Shown piece by piece: positions 7,378-16,979 of a stretch of 64,000 nucleotides of DNA. The notes under the pieces are model-generated. The model was given only the letters and a program-made list of their open reading frames with translations. It searched no databases and was not told the DNA's origin. Origin of the DNA: Bog-950 sp046329535 (GTDB lineage Bacteria; Bacteroidota; Bacteroidia; Chitinophagales; LD1). The number at the start of each line of letters is the position of its first letter. The stretch's first letter is position 1. The DNA lies in assembly GCA_046329535.1 (NCBI GenBank), contig JAXLUN010000005.1, positions 248,001 to 312,000 on the forward strand, written 5' to 3'. A program made the translations under genes and the position numbers.

Positions 7378-9243
7378 TTACTTTTTAGTAAATCGGCCCA
7401 ACGTTTTTCGGGTGCCGGTTTGGTCAATTAGCGTGGCTACAAAAATACCGTTTGGCAAATCGGCTACAGATATAGCAATCAGTTTGCCATCACCTTTCCG
7501 GTTAAATGTTTTTACTTTTTCGCCCAAGGCATCATAAATTTCAATAGCCGTATAGCTGCGGGTAATCTCATCCTGATTGCCGCTCATATCAATAGATAAT
7601 AAATTGTTAGCCGGGTTCGGATAGATAGATATACCAGTCAGCAAGTTTTCGTTAATACCTTCACAGTAGAATTCTGCCGTATCGCACTTAGTACCTGTTC
7701 CATACTGGTTGGTAGCCGTTAAACATATCTGAAAGGGCATCATTAGGTCGCCAAGATAATGCAGTGTATCTGTAATATTATAAGTAGAATCGGCTCCAAT
7801 TCCGTATAATGGATGAATGGTTACCGTTGCTGATGAGCTTTGAGTTGAGTTGTTATTAATCAAAACTCCGTTACAATATAATGCATTCCAGTTGAAATCA
7901 GCCACGGGCAATAATGCCGGATTAGCATTCGAAGTTACCACTAATATGCCTGTGTCGCACAGTACCGGTGAGCCATTATCGCAAATGACATAGTAACAGC
8001 TATCCTGACCAGTGAAGGTAGAGTCAGGTGTGTAAAGCACGCTGGTGCAGTTACCCGTAGGGGCAATGGTAAAGGCCGGGCTTCCGTATACCAGAGTAAC
8101 ACAAAAATTATCTCCATCCGGATCAATATCGTTTAGCCCTACATTTACCGTCAGCGGATTGGGTTGCAGCACAGTCTCGTTATCGTTCGCAGCATTGGGG
8201 GCACTATTAGCGGCTGAAATTCCAGTTACGTGAACACTGTCGCAATAAGTATTACTGCCTCCGGCATTGGATACGGTTAGGCAAACATAGTAAGCCCCGT
8301 TGGCGGTGTAAACATGATTGGGGCTGGCTGCCGATGAAGTAGCCGAACCATCACCAAAGTTCCAGCTGTAAGTATCCGGATGGCCGTGAGTTGAATCGCT
8401 GAATACTACCAAGCCGCCACTGGTGTTGTTTGCGCCAAAGTTTGCTACCGGTGCAGTAGGAGGAATCATACTCCAGCTAACAGATTGTAACACATTGGCG
8501 GTATCGTAGTTGAAGTTAATAACACTTCCTTTGGCTTCTTTAGTAAAGTAGCTGTAACGGGTGGTTGTGCTCGTGCTGTTTGAAACTGTACTCCAGTTTC
8601 CCAAAAACAAGGCCCTGATAGTTGTGGTGGTAGTTTCAATGCGTTTTTTACGCAGACAATCATATGTTCCGAGCGGTGTTTTTACCGTTCCCCATCCATC
8701 TATAGTATCCGAATATGCCGATGTATTAATGGTTAACTCAATAGTAGTAACTAAAGGCTGCCCCACCTGATTACCAGGCACTGATTTTTGCAAATAGCCG
8801 GTTCCTGAAAAATTGGTTTGATAATTTGCCGGAAAGCGAATCAGGTCGGGTTTAGTAGAGTATTCTGCACCCAGCACATTTCCGGAAATCAGCCCTTGGA
8901 AACCTTCGAGGGTTAATTTATTGTTACCCGGGTCGTTGTTGGTTAAAATGAAATTAATGCCATCCAATGTGGTGGCAACATCTGCATTAGGGCAAATAGT
9001 TGTTTGTCCTGATGTAGGGGTGCGATACTCAATAGTATCGTATTTAAATAAAGTGAGGTTACTAAAGTCGTAGGTTTGATTGGCTCCTTTATTCCCGAAA
9101 TTTATTGCAGGAAGCGGAAATGTATCTATAGCTATCCGCTGTGTTTGTGTGGCGGTAGGCATATCTGAGAGTAAAAGTGATATCTGTGAAAATGCCGAAG
9201 AGAACAAAGAGAGAATAATGGCTAATGTAAATGTCTTTTTCAT
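7378..9243 (-). CDS. T9SS-secreted PKD-domain protein
   Basis: 621 residues from the ATG at 9243, which gives a signal peptide ending SAFSQ; the longer frame back to 9318 is unlikely. Residues about 25-265 are an uncharacterised beta-rich region. A PKD domain follows (about 275-345) with YSWNFGDGSA and NGAYYVCLTVSN. Then comes a cadherin/Ig-like domain with NDIDPDGDNF, and a final type A Por secretion (T9SS) sorting domain (about 540-621) with YPNPANNLL and LPNGIFVATL. The sorting domain predicts export through the outer membrane and anchoring or release at the surface. It lies 82 bases after another T9SS cargo gene on the same strand, so the two may form an operon. The function is probably adhesive, but no catalytic motif is seen. 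Confidence 0.85.
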   Translation of the reverse strand: MKKTFTLAIILSLFSSAFSQISLLLSDMPTATQTQRIAIDTFPLPAINFGNKGANQTYDFSNLTLFKYDTIEYRTPTSGQTTICPNADVATTLDGINFILTNNDPGNNKLTLEGFQGLISGNVLGAEYSTKPDLIRFPANYQTNFSGTGYLQKSVPGNQVGQPLVTTIELTINTSAYSDTIDGWGTVKTPLGTYDCLRKKRIETTTTTIRALFLGNWSTVSNSTSTTTRYSYFTKEAKGSVINFNYDTANVLQSVSWSMIPPTAPVANFGANNTSGGLVVFSDSTHGHPDTYSWNFGDGSATSSAASPNHVYTANGAYYVCLTVSNAGGSNTYCDSVHVTGISAANSAPNAANDNETVLQPNPLTVNVGLNDIDPDGDNFCVTLVYGSPAFTIAPTGNCTSVLYTPDSTFTGQDSCYYVICDNGSPVLCDTGILVVTSNANPALLPVADFNWNALYCNGVLINNNSTQSSSATVTIHPLYGIGADSTYNITDTLHYLGDLMMPFQICLTATNQYGTGTKCDTAEFYCEGINENLLTGISIYPNPANNLLSIDMSGNQDEITRSYTAIEIYDALGEKVKTFNRKGDGKLIAISVADLPNGIFVATLIDQTGTRKTLGRFTKK

Positions 9244-9325
9244 GCTGGGTTTAGGTTTACAAGTGAAGATAAAATTTCTCATAGAACTTAAACCGGGTTT
9301 CTGAAAAAGGTAGGGCAAAACTGTC

Positions 9326-10018
9326 TTAGTGAAAGAACCGAATCACCTTCCGTTTGTTGTCGGTGCCTGTCATTTCGCACAGATAAATACCATGCGGCAT
9401 TTCCGGTAAAGGTATCTCGTTCAGCGAAGCAGACTGGATGAATGACAACTGCTGCCCAACAATGGAGTAGATTCTTACCTGTTTAAGCGTAGTTTGTGGC
9501 ATCGTATTAAGCAGCATAATTCTATCCGGCATAATCAAGTAACTTACATTCAGTTCTTTTTCACCGGCTATTCCGCTCGGGTCAAGAATGTTGAGCAGTA
9601 TACGGATTGAGTCTGCTATCGGGCTGTTACTGATAGGCCAAACTACTACTACATCGGGGCCGGTGCTGAAATAAGGTTGATCTATATCTATACTAAAAAC
9701 GGCCGGCACAATTTCACCGGGTCCCAGTGTAATGATGTTGGTGCTGTAGGGTGGTTTATTGAAGATACCGGTTTGCGAGAGTGTTTGCTGGTTATTGCGC
9801 AAACCAAAGTCGAGCAAGCCGCTGAAAGATTGTTGCGTATCTATATTCTGCACCTCGGCACTGATGGTAAGGGTGTATCCTAAATTGACATTCAGCGTGC
9901 TGTCAAGCTGGTAGCTGAGCAACTTAACAGCAATGCCGCTGGCCGATACTTTGCTGAAGGCTGCTCCGCAACAAACCAACAGCACTGCTAAGACGTATGG
10001 TAGTATTTTCTTTTTCAT
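9326..10018 (-). CDS. Small T9SS-sorted secreted protein
   Basis: 230 residues. Signal peptide with a hydrophobic core (about 6-22) ending near SKVSA. The middle (30-150) is beta-rich with an Ig-like or CARDB-like appearance (KLLSYQLDS, YTLTISAEVQNI), suggesting a short cell-surface binding domain. The C-terminus (about 155-230) is a type A T9SS sorting domain: QVRIYSIVGQQL, then EMPHGIYLCEM and a basic end. No enzyme motif. It is upstream of the PKD gene on the same strand and divergent from the helical-repeat gene at 10095. Function unknown. Confidence 0.75.
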   Translation of the reverse strand: MKKKILPYVLAVLLVCCGAAFSKVSASGIAVKLLSYQLDSTLNVNLGYTLTISAEVQNIDTQQSFSGLLDFGLRNNQQTLSQTGIFNKPPYSTNIITLGPGEIVPAVFSIDIDQPYFSTGPDVVVVWPISNSPIADSIRILLNILDPSGIAGEKELNVSYLIMPDRIMLLNTMPQTTLKQVRIYSIVGQQLSFIQSASLNEIPLPEMPHGIYLCEMTGTDNKRKVIRFFH

Positions 10019-10048
10019 GCTTTATTGACAGCTAATGTAAACGCTTCG

Positions 10049-10076
10049 TTGCAATACAGGTAATTATTTATCTTCG
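10049..10076 (+). promoter_or_regulatory. Possible promoter for the 10095 gene
   Basis: TATCTTCG at 10069-10076 matches the -7 consensus TAnnTTTG at all but one base; TTG at 10049-10051 could be the -33 element at a spacing of 17 bases. It lies 18 bases before the start codon. Confidence 0.3.
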
Positions 10077-10094
10077 TTTCTTACTCATTCAAAT

Positions 10095-11558
10095 ATGGAT
10101 ATACTGAACAATATAGTGGCTGTAATGAACAAGGAAGAAGTACGTAACTTCAAACTATGGCTGCACAGCACCAACGCAAGGAATGAACGGATGGATGTTA
10201 CACTATTTGATTACATGCGTAAAAGTGGCGATAAATATGATGATGATTTTATTTTCAAAAAGCTATACCATGGAAAGGATAAGAATTCGTTTTACCGGTT
10301 AAAGAATCGTTTACAAGAAGACTTGGGGTATAATCTGGCTTTGCTGCACTTTGATAAACACGAAGCCAATAATCTCTTTTTGTTTCTGTCACTGCATAAT
10401 ATTTTCATAGTGCGCAATCAGCCCGGTATTGCACTCTATTATCTGAAAAAGGCCGAGAAGAAGGCCTCGCAAAATGAGAACTTTGAGTTGCTTGATATCA
10501 TCTACGCCAGCTTTGTGCGTATCTCAGCCGACCTGCCCGATATCAACCCGGAGGAGTATATTCTGAAGCGAAAGGAGAATGCAGTTCAACTAAACCGTAT
10601 TCGTGAAACCGATCAGGTTTTGGCTGCTGTTACTTACCGACTTAAGCTATCGCAGAACTATGGTAAACGCGATGTTGGGTTGCTGAAAATGCTTGATAAC
10701 ACCATTCGTGAATTTGCTGAAGATGATTCTATCAGACGTTCTAAAACTTTTCAAACCCGTGTATTTCGCGCATTAAGCCAACTGTTGATACAGAACCACA
10801 ACTTTGTGGAACTGGAAAAATACATGCTCACCACCTACAAAAAGTTTGTAGACGAAAAATGGTTTGATAAGGGTAATCATGAAACTAAAATTCAGATGTT
10901 GATTTACATTATTAATGCAACGTTTAAGAACCGCAAGTTTCGCGAAAGCCTGGATTATGCTGAAACGCTGGGAGAGGAGCTGAGTGCATTCAATAATCTG
11001 CTATACAACAAGTATCTGTTTTTCTATTATAACGCACTGGTAATTAATTATGCGCAGATAGATCTTGTGCGAGGAGTGAAGGCATTGGATGAAGCTGAAC
11101 GCGAAATGAAGAGTATGAAGAACAGTTACTACGAGTTTTTTATTCTGTTGAATAAAGCCAGTCTGTTGTTCTTTCAGCGTAAAACCAATGAGGCTATCCG
11201 CAACCTGTTTAAGCTGTATCTAAACGACCATTATAAGAAGACTGATGTATCGTTTAAACTGAAAATTGCAGTAGCCGAGTGCATGATGCAGTATGAATCG
11301 GGTGATATGGAGATGGCTTTAAAGCGCGTTGAACAAGTAATAAAACAGTTTAAGCAGCAGTTGGATTCTGAAGACTTTAAACGGGAGCGTTTCATTTTGA
11401 ATCTGATACCGCAGATGCAGGATTTAAAGGATGTAGGCAACAGCAAGAAGCTATATAACAGTATCCGTAAGTTCGTGTCCGCCAAGGTGAATGAATCGGT
11501 AGAGGATGGGGAAGTTTTACGCTACCGTTCCTGGCTGGCACCTAAGGTTGGACTTTGA
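10095..11558 (+). CDS. Cytoplasmic helical-repeat protein of unknown function
   Basis: 487 residues, no signal peptide and no membrane segment. The protein is almost entirely alpha-helical and rich in Leu, Lys, Asn and aromatic residues. Short TPR-like helix pairs occur, for example YYLKKAEKKASQNENF, NEAIRNLFKLYL and GDMEMALKRVEQVIKQF. The N-terminal 90 residues (MDILNNIVAVMNKEEVRNFKL through the YRLKNRLQEDL segment) look like a separate small helical domain. I do not recognise a named family. It sits between T9SS cargo genes and has the same orientation as the following 1182-residue cargo gene, but a separate promoter precedes that gene. A scaffold or regulatory role is only a guess from the repeat architecture. 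Confidence 0.75.
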   Translation: MDILNNIVAVMNKEEVRNFKLWLHSTNARNERMDVTLFDYMRKSGDKYDDDFIFKKLYHGKDKNSFYRLKNRLQEDLGYNLALLHFDKHEANNLFLFLSLHNIFIVRNQPGIALYYLKKAEKKASQNENFELLDIIYASFVRISADLPDINPEEYILKRKENAVQLNRIRETDQVLAAVTYRLKLSQNYGKRDVGLLKMLDNTIREFAEDDSIRRSKTFQTRVFRALSQLLIQNHNFVELEKYMLTTYKKFVDEKWFDKGNHETKIQMLIYIINATFKNRKFRESLDYAETLGEELSAFNNLLYNKYLFFYYNALVINYAQIDLVRGVKALDEAEREMKSMKNSYYEFFILLNKASLLFFQRKTNEAIRNLFKLYLNDHYKKTDVSFKLKIAVAECMMQYESGDMEMALKRVEQVIKQFKQQLDSEDFKRERFILNLIPQMQDLKDVGNSKKLYNSIRKFVSAKVNESVEDGEVLRYRSWLAPKVGL

Positions 11559-11583
11559 GCAGGTAAGAAGTTGCATAGTTTGA

Positions 11584-11615
11584 TTTGTATATCATACAAC
11601 GCTCCCCTACCTTTG
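11584..11615 (+). promoter_or_regulatory. Bacteroidota-type promoter before the 1182-residue secreted protein
   Basis: TTTG at 11584-11587, a spacer of exactly 20 bases, then TACCTTTG at 11608-11615. This is a full match to the -33/-7 consensus of the phylum's major sigma factor. The predicted leader before the ATG at 11675 is about 50-55 bases. Confidence 0.7.
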
Positions 11616-11674
11616 GCGTATCAATATAAAGTAACGAACAAGCTTTAAATTTATTCAACACTAAAACAGAACTT

Positions 11675-14600
11675 ATGAAAACAACTAAAAAACTGATGCT
11701 TATTATACTAAGTATCTGGTCGTTTTCTACACAGGCTCAAATCCTGTGTGGAATAACACAGCCTTACTATTATTCATCGCCTAACCCGAATAATGTTCCT
11801 GTATTTCACGATACCAGTAGCTACGCATCCGGCTGGCAGCCCGTTTCCTATTTTTGGGATTTTGGCGATGGAGGCACTTCCACACTGGCCTCTCCTTCGC
11901 ATGTTTTCGGGCCGGGCAACTTTAATGTTTGCATGACCGTAACTGCCCAACTACAGGGAACTACAACTACATGTAGTCAAACTTATTGTAAAACTTACAG
12001 CAACTGTAACGGTATGGTTACCTCTGCATTTACCACTACTCAGCAGGGGGCGGGTGTTGTGAATTTTGTGGGAACTGGTTCGTCCAATTACCCTCCTGTT
12101 TCATTCGTTTGGGACTTTGGTGATGGCTCCACTGGAGCCGGTGCTTCTCTCTCGCACACCTATACAAGTAATGGAAGTTACACAGCCTGTTTACAAGTAT
12201 CAGATACGAATGGCTGTTCTTCTACCACCTGTCACACTATAATGGTTACTTCTGCTCTTTGTGGTGCTAATGCTAATTTCACGGCTTCTAATACAAGCCA
12301 AGGTGTAGTGGTATTGAGTAGCACTTCAACAGGAACTAATACTAATACCTTGTATCAATGGTGGGTTGATGGTAATGCAGTCAATAATCCTAATTCCAAC
12401 ACTTCCTATACAATTACGGGAGTTAGTACCGGATATCACACATACTGCCTGTATGTATATGCCAATGCCAATACTTTCTGTGATAGTATCTGTCAGACAG
12501 TATATGTGCAGAATGGCGTTAACTCCTGCGGTAGTGTGGCAGCCAGTTTTGTCGCCTCAACTGGTAATGGCCTGTTAACTGTTTCCAGTAACTCAACGGG
12601 AGTTCCTTCAGGTGCTTTTTATCAGTGGTATTTAGCAGGTACAGCTACAGGACTTTCACCTGGTAACTCGAGCTATACGTGGAATAATCTGCCTTCGGGA
12701 GTTTACACGGTTTGTCTTTACATATGGAGCAGCAGCCAGCAATGGTGCGATTCTACCTGTCAAACCATATCTATAACTAATTCTAATCCATGTGCTGGTT
12801 TAACTTCGGCCTGGACGGTGTTGCAACACCAAGGCAATGTATATTCACTAAGCTCTGCTAATAATACTATTGGTGGGGTCGTGCATATCTGGACAGTAAA
12901 CGGGACTCCTGTAGCTACCTCACAAAACCTGACCTATCAGTTCCCCAGCAGTTCATCTACTATTACTTATAACGTATGCCATAAGGTGCAAGTTCCGGGT
13001 TCTATATGTGTAGATTCTACCTGTCAGGCTATTGCAGTAACAGGCAGCGGAACAGCGTGTTCAGGTGTTTCGGCAACTATTACCCAGTCGGTTACTCCAA
13101 GCGGCACGGTGTTAACAGCAGTTTACAACGGTGGAAATCCGACAAGCTATTTATGGAGCACAGGAGCGACTTCATCATCTATTATAACCAATGTTTTTGG
13201 CGCTTACTGTGTTACTGTGATAGATGCCAATGGTTGTAGTGCAGTAGCCTGCGATAGCAGCAGCGGTAACGGTTGTATAGCTCAGTTTGCCGGCACTGCG
13301 TTAAACTGCAATCAGGTATTGTTCGATGATTACTCAACGGGTAATTATAATTCCGTAATCTGGTATTATGGTGATGGCTCTACCGACACTACTGCCCCTC
13401 AATCGGCTGTGACACATACTTATGCTAATGGCGGGGTATGGACTGTGATGATAGAACTGGTTGGCGGAACCTGCGATGGAACTACCGGATACTATGTGGT
13501 TTACCCGCAAGCCTGTTATACCGATACTATTTGCGGAACTATCTTCAATGACGTAAACGGGAATGGTGTGCAAGATGGTAACGAAACCGGTTTACCTTAT
13601 GGTTATATTACAGCCGGTAACTACACGGCTTATGTTGATTCATTCGGTCATTATACCATTAATCTGCCAGCCGGCAACTATAATATCTATTACTGTGCGC
13701 CTACCGGTTATACGTACACTATACCGGTTACACCTACCTCTAACAGCGGTATCAGCACCTGCACAGCTTATGCAAATGTCACTATCAGCGGAGGAGGGAT
13801 ACATTGCGGATATGATTTTGGTATTCAGAACACCAGCGTAAATATTTGCGGAACAGTTTACTTTGATGCTAACAACAACGGAACACAGGATGCTGCTACT
13901 GAAAATGGAATCAGCGCGGTACATGTTTACATTACAGGCAGCAACGGAACAGTGCATCATGCTTATACCGATGCACAAGGACACTACTGTGTTACTCTTC
14001 CTGCTGGTACGTATACCGTTACCATTACTTCGACTACTTTTCAGTCCTGTGTATCGGCTCCGGCTACTTTGAGTGTAGCTGCTACCGCCATAGGTACCAG
14101 TTATTATAATAACAACTTCGCTATCTATTGTCAGCCTGGCAGTTGCAATCTGGCTATTAACATTACTCCGCATACTACGGTAACAGCTGGTTTCCCCGCT
14201 TGGTATGACATTCAGGTTTGCAATCTGGGTTCGGGTGTTAGTAGTGGAACAGTGAATTTGTTTTACGATAATGCACTGACCTTTGATTACGCTTCACCGG
14301 CACAAACTTCACATAATGCCTCAACACATACCGTAAGTTGGGCGCTGAATAATCTGTTGCCAGGCGACTGCGAATACTATTGGGTGAACTTTGATGCACT
14401 AACCAACATTCAGCTTAATCAATTTATATTTACTCTAGCCAATGTAACACCGGGCAGCGGATGTAATGATGTGAACATGAATAACAATGTGGATACTATT
14501 CATCAGGCAGTAACCAGCAGTTGGGATCCTAACAACAAATTGGCTTATGTTACCAATTACGAGAGCAATCCGGCTTATCAGCAGGTATCTTCTATTAATG

Positions 14601-15223
14601 CCAATCAGCGCATAGAGTACGTAGTGAATTTCCAGAACACCGGAAACAGTCCGGCCGTAAATGTGGTGGTGCTGGACGAGTTGTCGGCTGATATTGATGA
14701 AAACAGTTTTGAGTTCTTGGGCGGAAGCCATGCCTGCAACGTTACCCGCGATGGCAAGAAACTGAATTTTAAGTTTACCAATATCATGCTGGCCGACAGT
14801 ACCAATAATGAACCGCAAAGTCACGGCTTTGTCAAGTTTGCCGTGAACGCTGTAAATGGTTTGCCTGGCGGGCATGTTATATCAGATGATGCAGCTATCT
14901 ATTTCGACTACAATGCTGCGGTTTTGACCAATGATGCAGCGGTTATTCTATTAGATGCTTCGGGTACGGAAGAAGTGGTAATGAGCACTACCGTAGTTAT
15001 TGCTCCAAACCCGATGAGTAAGACTGCTGAAATACGCCTACAGGGCAGTACCAGCCCGTTCACTTTCCGTGTAACCGATATGTCCGGCAGGCTGGTTTCT
15101 GAAACCCGCTCTGAAGGAACTAGCTTGCTATTTGAACGCAATAGTCTATCGGCCGGTATGTATACTTACCAGATACTTCAAAACAATAAACCAGCAGCTA
15201 ACGGTAAGTTAGTGATACAGTAA
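11675..15223 (+). CDS. Large T9SS-secreted PKD/SdrD-like adhesin
   Basis: 1182 residues with a signal peptide ending STQAQ. From the N-terminus: a PKD domain (about 30-110, YFWDFGDGGT), a second PKD (about 115-190, FVWDFGDGST), several degenerate Ig-like units each with paired cysteines (about 195-540), another PKD-like unit, then two SdrD-B-like units (starting at CGTIFNDVNGNGVQDG and CGTVYFDANNNGTQD) of the calcium-binding fibrillar type. Next comes a conserved-repeat/DUF7619-like domain (about 950-1090, WDPNNKLAYV, RIEYVVNFQNTG) and a type A T9SS sorting domain (about 1105-1182). The layout fits a long surface stalk or adhesin. The cysteine pairs probably make disulfides. It has its own promoter and terminator. 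Ligand unknown. Confidence 0.88.
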   Translation: MKTTKKLMLIILSIWSFSTQAQILCGITQPYYYSSPNPNNVPVFHDTSSYASGWQPVSYFWDFGDGGTSTLASPSHVFGPGNFNVCMTVTAQLQGTTTTCSQTYCKTYSNCNGMVTSAFTTTQQGAGVVNFVGTGSSNYPPVSFVWDFGDGSTGAGASLSHTYTSNGSYTACLQVSDTNGCSSTTCHTIMVTSALCGANANFTASNTSQGVVVLSSTSTGTNTNTLYQWWVDGNAVNNPNSNTSYTITGVSTGYHTYCLYVYANANTFCDSICQTVYVQNGVNSCGSVAASFVASTGNGLLTVSSNSTGVPSGAFYQWYLAGTATGLSPGNSSYTWNNLPSGVYTVCLYIWSSSQQWCDSTCQTISITNSNPCAGLTSAWTVLQHQGNVYSLSSANNTIGGVVHIWTVNGTPVATSQNLTYQFPSSSSTITYNVCHKVQVPGSICVDSTCQAIAVTGSGTACSGVSATITQSVTPSGTVLTAVYNGGNPTSYLWSTGATSSSIITNVFGAYCVTVIDANGCSAVACDSSSGNGCIAQFAGTALNCNQVLFDDYSTGNYNSVIWYYGDGSTDTTAPQSAVTHTYANGGVWTVMIELVGGTCDGTTGYYVVYPQACYTDTICGTIFNDVNGNGVQDGNETGLPYGYITAGNYTAYVDSFGHYTINLPAGNYNIYYCAPTGYTYTIPVTPTSNSGISTCTAYANVTISGGGIHCGYDFGIQNTSVNICGTVYFDANNNGTQDAATENGISAVHVYITGSNGTVHHAYTDAQGHYCVTLPAGTYTVTITSTTFQSCVSAPATLSVAATAIGTSYYNNNFAIYCQPGSCNLAINITPHTTVTAGFPAWYDIQVCNLGSGVSSGTVNLFYDNALTFDYASPAQTSHNASTHTVSWALNNLLPGDCEYYWVNFDALTNIQLNQFIFTLANVTPGSGCNDVNMNNNVDTIHQAVTSSWDPNNKLAYVTNYESNPAYQQVSSINANQRIEYVVNFQNTGNSPAVNVVVLDELSADIDENSFEFLGGSHACNVTRDGKKLNFKFTNIMLADSTNNEPQSHGFVKFAVNAVNGLPGGHVISDDAAIYFDYNAAVLTNDAAVILLDASGTEEVVMSTTVVIAPNPMSKTAEIRLQGSTSPFTFRVTDMSGRLVSETRSEGTSLLFERNSLSAGMYTYQILQNNKPAANGKLVIQ

Positions 15224-15248
15224 GAGTAATTTTTAAGGGTTATTTATG

Positions 15249-15280
15249 CACCTGCCTTCGCAAGAGGCGGGTGTTTTTTT
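15249..15280 (+). terminator. Intrinsic terminator after the adhesin gene
   Basis: CACCTGCC (15249-15256) pairs with GGCGGGTG (15266-15273) with one wobble, followed by seven T's. It lies 26 bases after the stop codon. Confidence 0.88.
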
Positions 15281-15338
15281 GTAAGCAATGTCAAAAATTT
15301 TTCATTTCTATTTGACATAGGTCTTCTATTTTTATATC

Positions 15339-15860
15339 ATGTCCATCCAACTCATACATACTATTCTGAGGCCTTACGAGGTGCCGTTGCGGGATGATTT
15401 TGAAAAGTATTTCAATCATGCCTGCAGGGTTTACCAATATGCAGTTTGGTTAAGTAAGGCCGATAGTCAGATGCAAGAGCAGATAGCCATAGCGGCCGCC
15501 TTTCACGATTTGGGAATATGGACCGCGCAAACTTTTGATTATTTAAATCCATCTGTGCAACTGGCACAAAACTATCTGACACAGAATGGCTTAGCCGATT
15601 GGATACCGGCTATAGAGGAGATAATAATGCAACATCATAAATTAAGTGCTTATCATCCAGCTCCGTTAGCCGAATATTTTCGTCAAGCAGATCTCATAGA
15701 CTTGTCATTTGGTTTGTTTCATTTTGGCTTAAACCGCGGGCAGATAACCGCGGCTGTGCAGCAATTTTCATATGCCGGATTTCATCGTTTCTTAGCGAAA
15801 GAAATTTTTAAAAGAATTTTACGCCATCCTTTTCATCCACTGCCCATGATACGGTGGTGA
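15339..15860 (+). CDS. HD-domain phosphohydrolase-like protein
   Basis: 173 residues, soluble. It has the HD signature: a first histidine in FNHACR (His27), then AAFHDLGIW with His56-Asp57, and later histidines in MQHHKLSAYH and DLIDLSFG, which could complete a metal site. HD proteins hydrolyse phosphate esters of nucleotides or related compounds; the substrate cannot be inferred here. No second domain is present. The start at 15339 is the first ATG in the frame; the gene follows a terminator and is separated from the PhoD-like gene by 57 bases, so they may be co-transcribed. Confidence 0.82.
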   Translation: MSIQLIHTILRPYEVPLRDDFEKYFNHACRVYQYAVWLSKADSQMQEQIAIAAAFHDLGIWTAQTFDYLNPSVQLAQNYLTQNGLADWIPAIEEIIMQHHKLSAYHPAPLAEYFRQADLIDLSFGLFHFGLNRGQITAAVQQFSYAGFHRFLAKEIFKRILRHPFHPLPMIRW

Positions 15861-15917
15861 ATGTGCTGGTTTCAGCTAATAAATTAATTTCGGCAGGCTT
15901 TTTTAAACTCTTTGTCT

Positions 15918-16973
15918 ATGAAAATTTCACTACAGAATTCTTCTTACTGGTTGTTGTTTATCCTAATATCGGTTACCGCTACAGCGCAGCAAAATATTTC
16001 CCGAATTGCCTTTGGCTCATGCGGTCATCAGGCCACTCCGCTTACTGTTTTTGATGTGGTACGCAAACATCAACCTGACCTGTTCATTTTTCTCGGAGAT
16101 AATATCTATGGCGATACCAAGAGTATGGCCGATCTGCAGGCTAAGTATGATATGCTGGGGAGTAAACTCACTTATCAGAATTTGAAAAAGGAAGTTCCGA
16201 TTATTGCCACCTGGGACGACCACGACTTTGGTAAAAATGATGCCGGAAAAAACTATCCTTTTAAAGCAGAGTCTAAGGAAATATTTCTGAAATTTTTTAA
16301 TGAGCCGGATAGTAGTGAACGGAGAAATCATGAAGGCATCTATACTTCGTATATGTACGAAACTAATGGTAAAAAACTTCAGGTGATACTGCTGGATAAT
16401 AGAACCTTTCGTGATGATTTGAAACTTTACACCGGCCAAAAAATGAAAGACAAGCGATATTTTTATCATCTAGATTATGCTCCGCATACCAACCCTGATA
16501 AAACGTTTTTAGGGGAGGCGCAATGGAAATGGCTGGAGCAGGAGTTAAGCAAACCTGCCGATGTACGGCTTATTGGTTCAGGGTCACAGTTTGGTATAGA
16601 GTTTAATGGATACGAGGGATGGCCAAACTTTCCACACGAACAAAAACGTTTTTTAAACTTGATTAAAAAGACCAAAGCCAGCGGAGTATTGTTCCTTACT
16701 GGCGATGTACACTATGCCGAAATATCGAAGATAGCAGAGCCTGACCTGTATCCCGTATATGATGTAACGAGCAGTGGTTTAAGCAGCGCCTGGCATTTTG
16801 CCACGCCTAATAAAAACAGAATTGAGGGCCCGGTGATGGAAAATCATTTTGGTCTGCTCACTTTCGATTGGTCAAAAACTGACCCACAGGTTAAAATGGA
16901 AATATGGGACGTAAACGATAATCAGCGGATTGAATATACTGTTAACCTGAGCGATATCAGCTTTAAGAAATAA
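15918..16973 (+). CDS. PhoD-like alkaline phosphatase/phosphodiesterase, secreted
   Basis: 351 residues from the ATG at 15918 (a TTG two codons earlier is possible). Signal peptide ends TATAQ. The metallophosphatase core shows FLGDNIYGD (metal ligands), ATWDDHDFGKND (the WDDHD signature of PhoD-like enzymes) and FLTGDVHYAEI near the C-terminus. Members of this family cleave phosphomonoesters or phosphodiesters, usually with Ca/Fe cofactors. It is shorter than canonical PhoD because it lacks the N-terminal beta domain. A longer relative is encoded at 29655-30971. It converges with the M28 peptidase gene with six bases between the stops and no visible terminator. Confidence 0.88.
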   Translation: MKISLQNSSYWLLFILISVTATAQQNISRIAFGSCGHQATPLTVFDVVRKHQPDLFIFLGDNIYGDTKSMADLQAKYDMLGSKLTYQNLKKEVPIIATWDDHDFGKNDAGKNYPFKAESKEIFLKFFNEPDSSERRNHEGIYTSYMYETNGKKLQVILLDNRTFRDDLKLYTGQKMKDKRYFYHLDYAPHTNPDKTFLGEAQWKWLEQELSKPADVRLIGSGSQFGIEFNGYEGWPNFPHEQKRFLNLIKKTKASGVLFLTGDVHYAEISKIAEPDLYPVYDVTSSGLSSAWHFATPNKNRIEGPVMENHFGLLTFDWSKTDPQVKMEIWDVNDNQRIEYTVNLSDISFKK

Positions 16974-16979
16974 ATCATT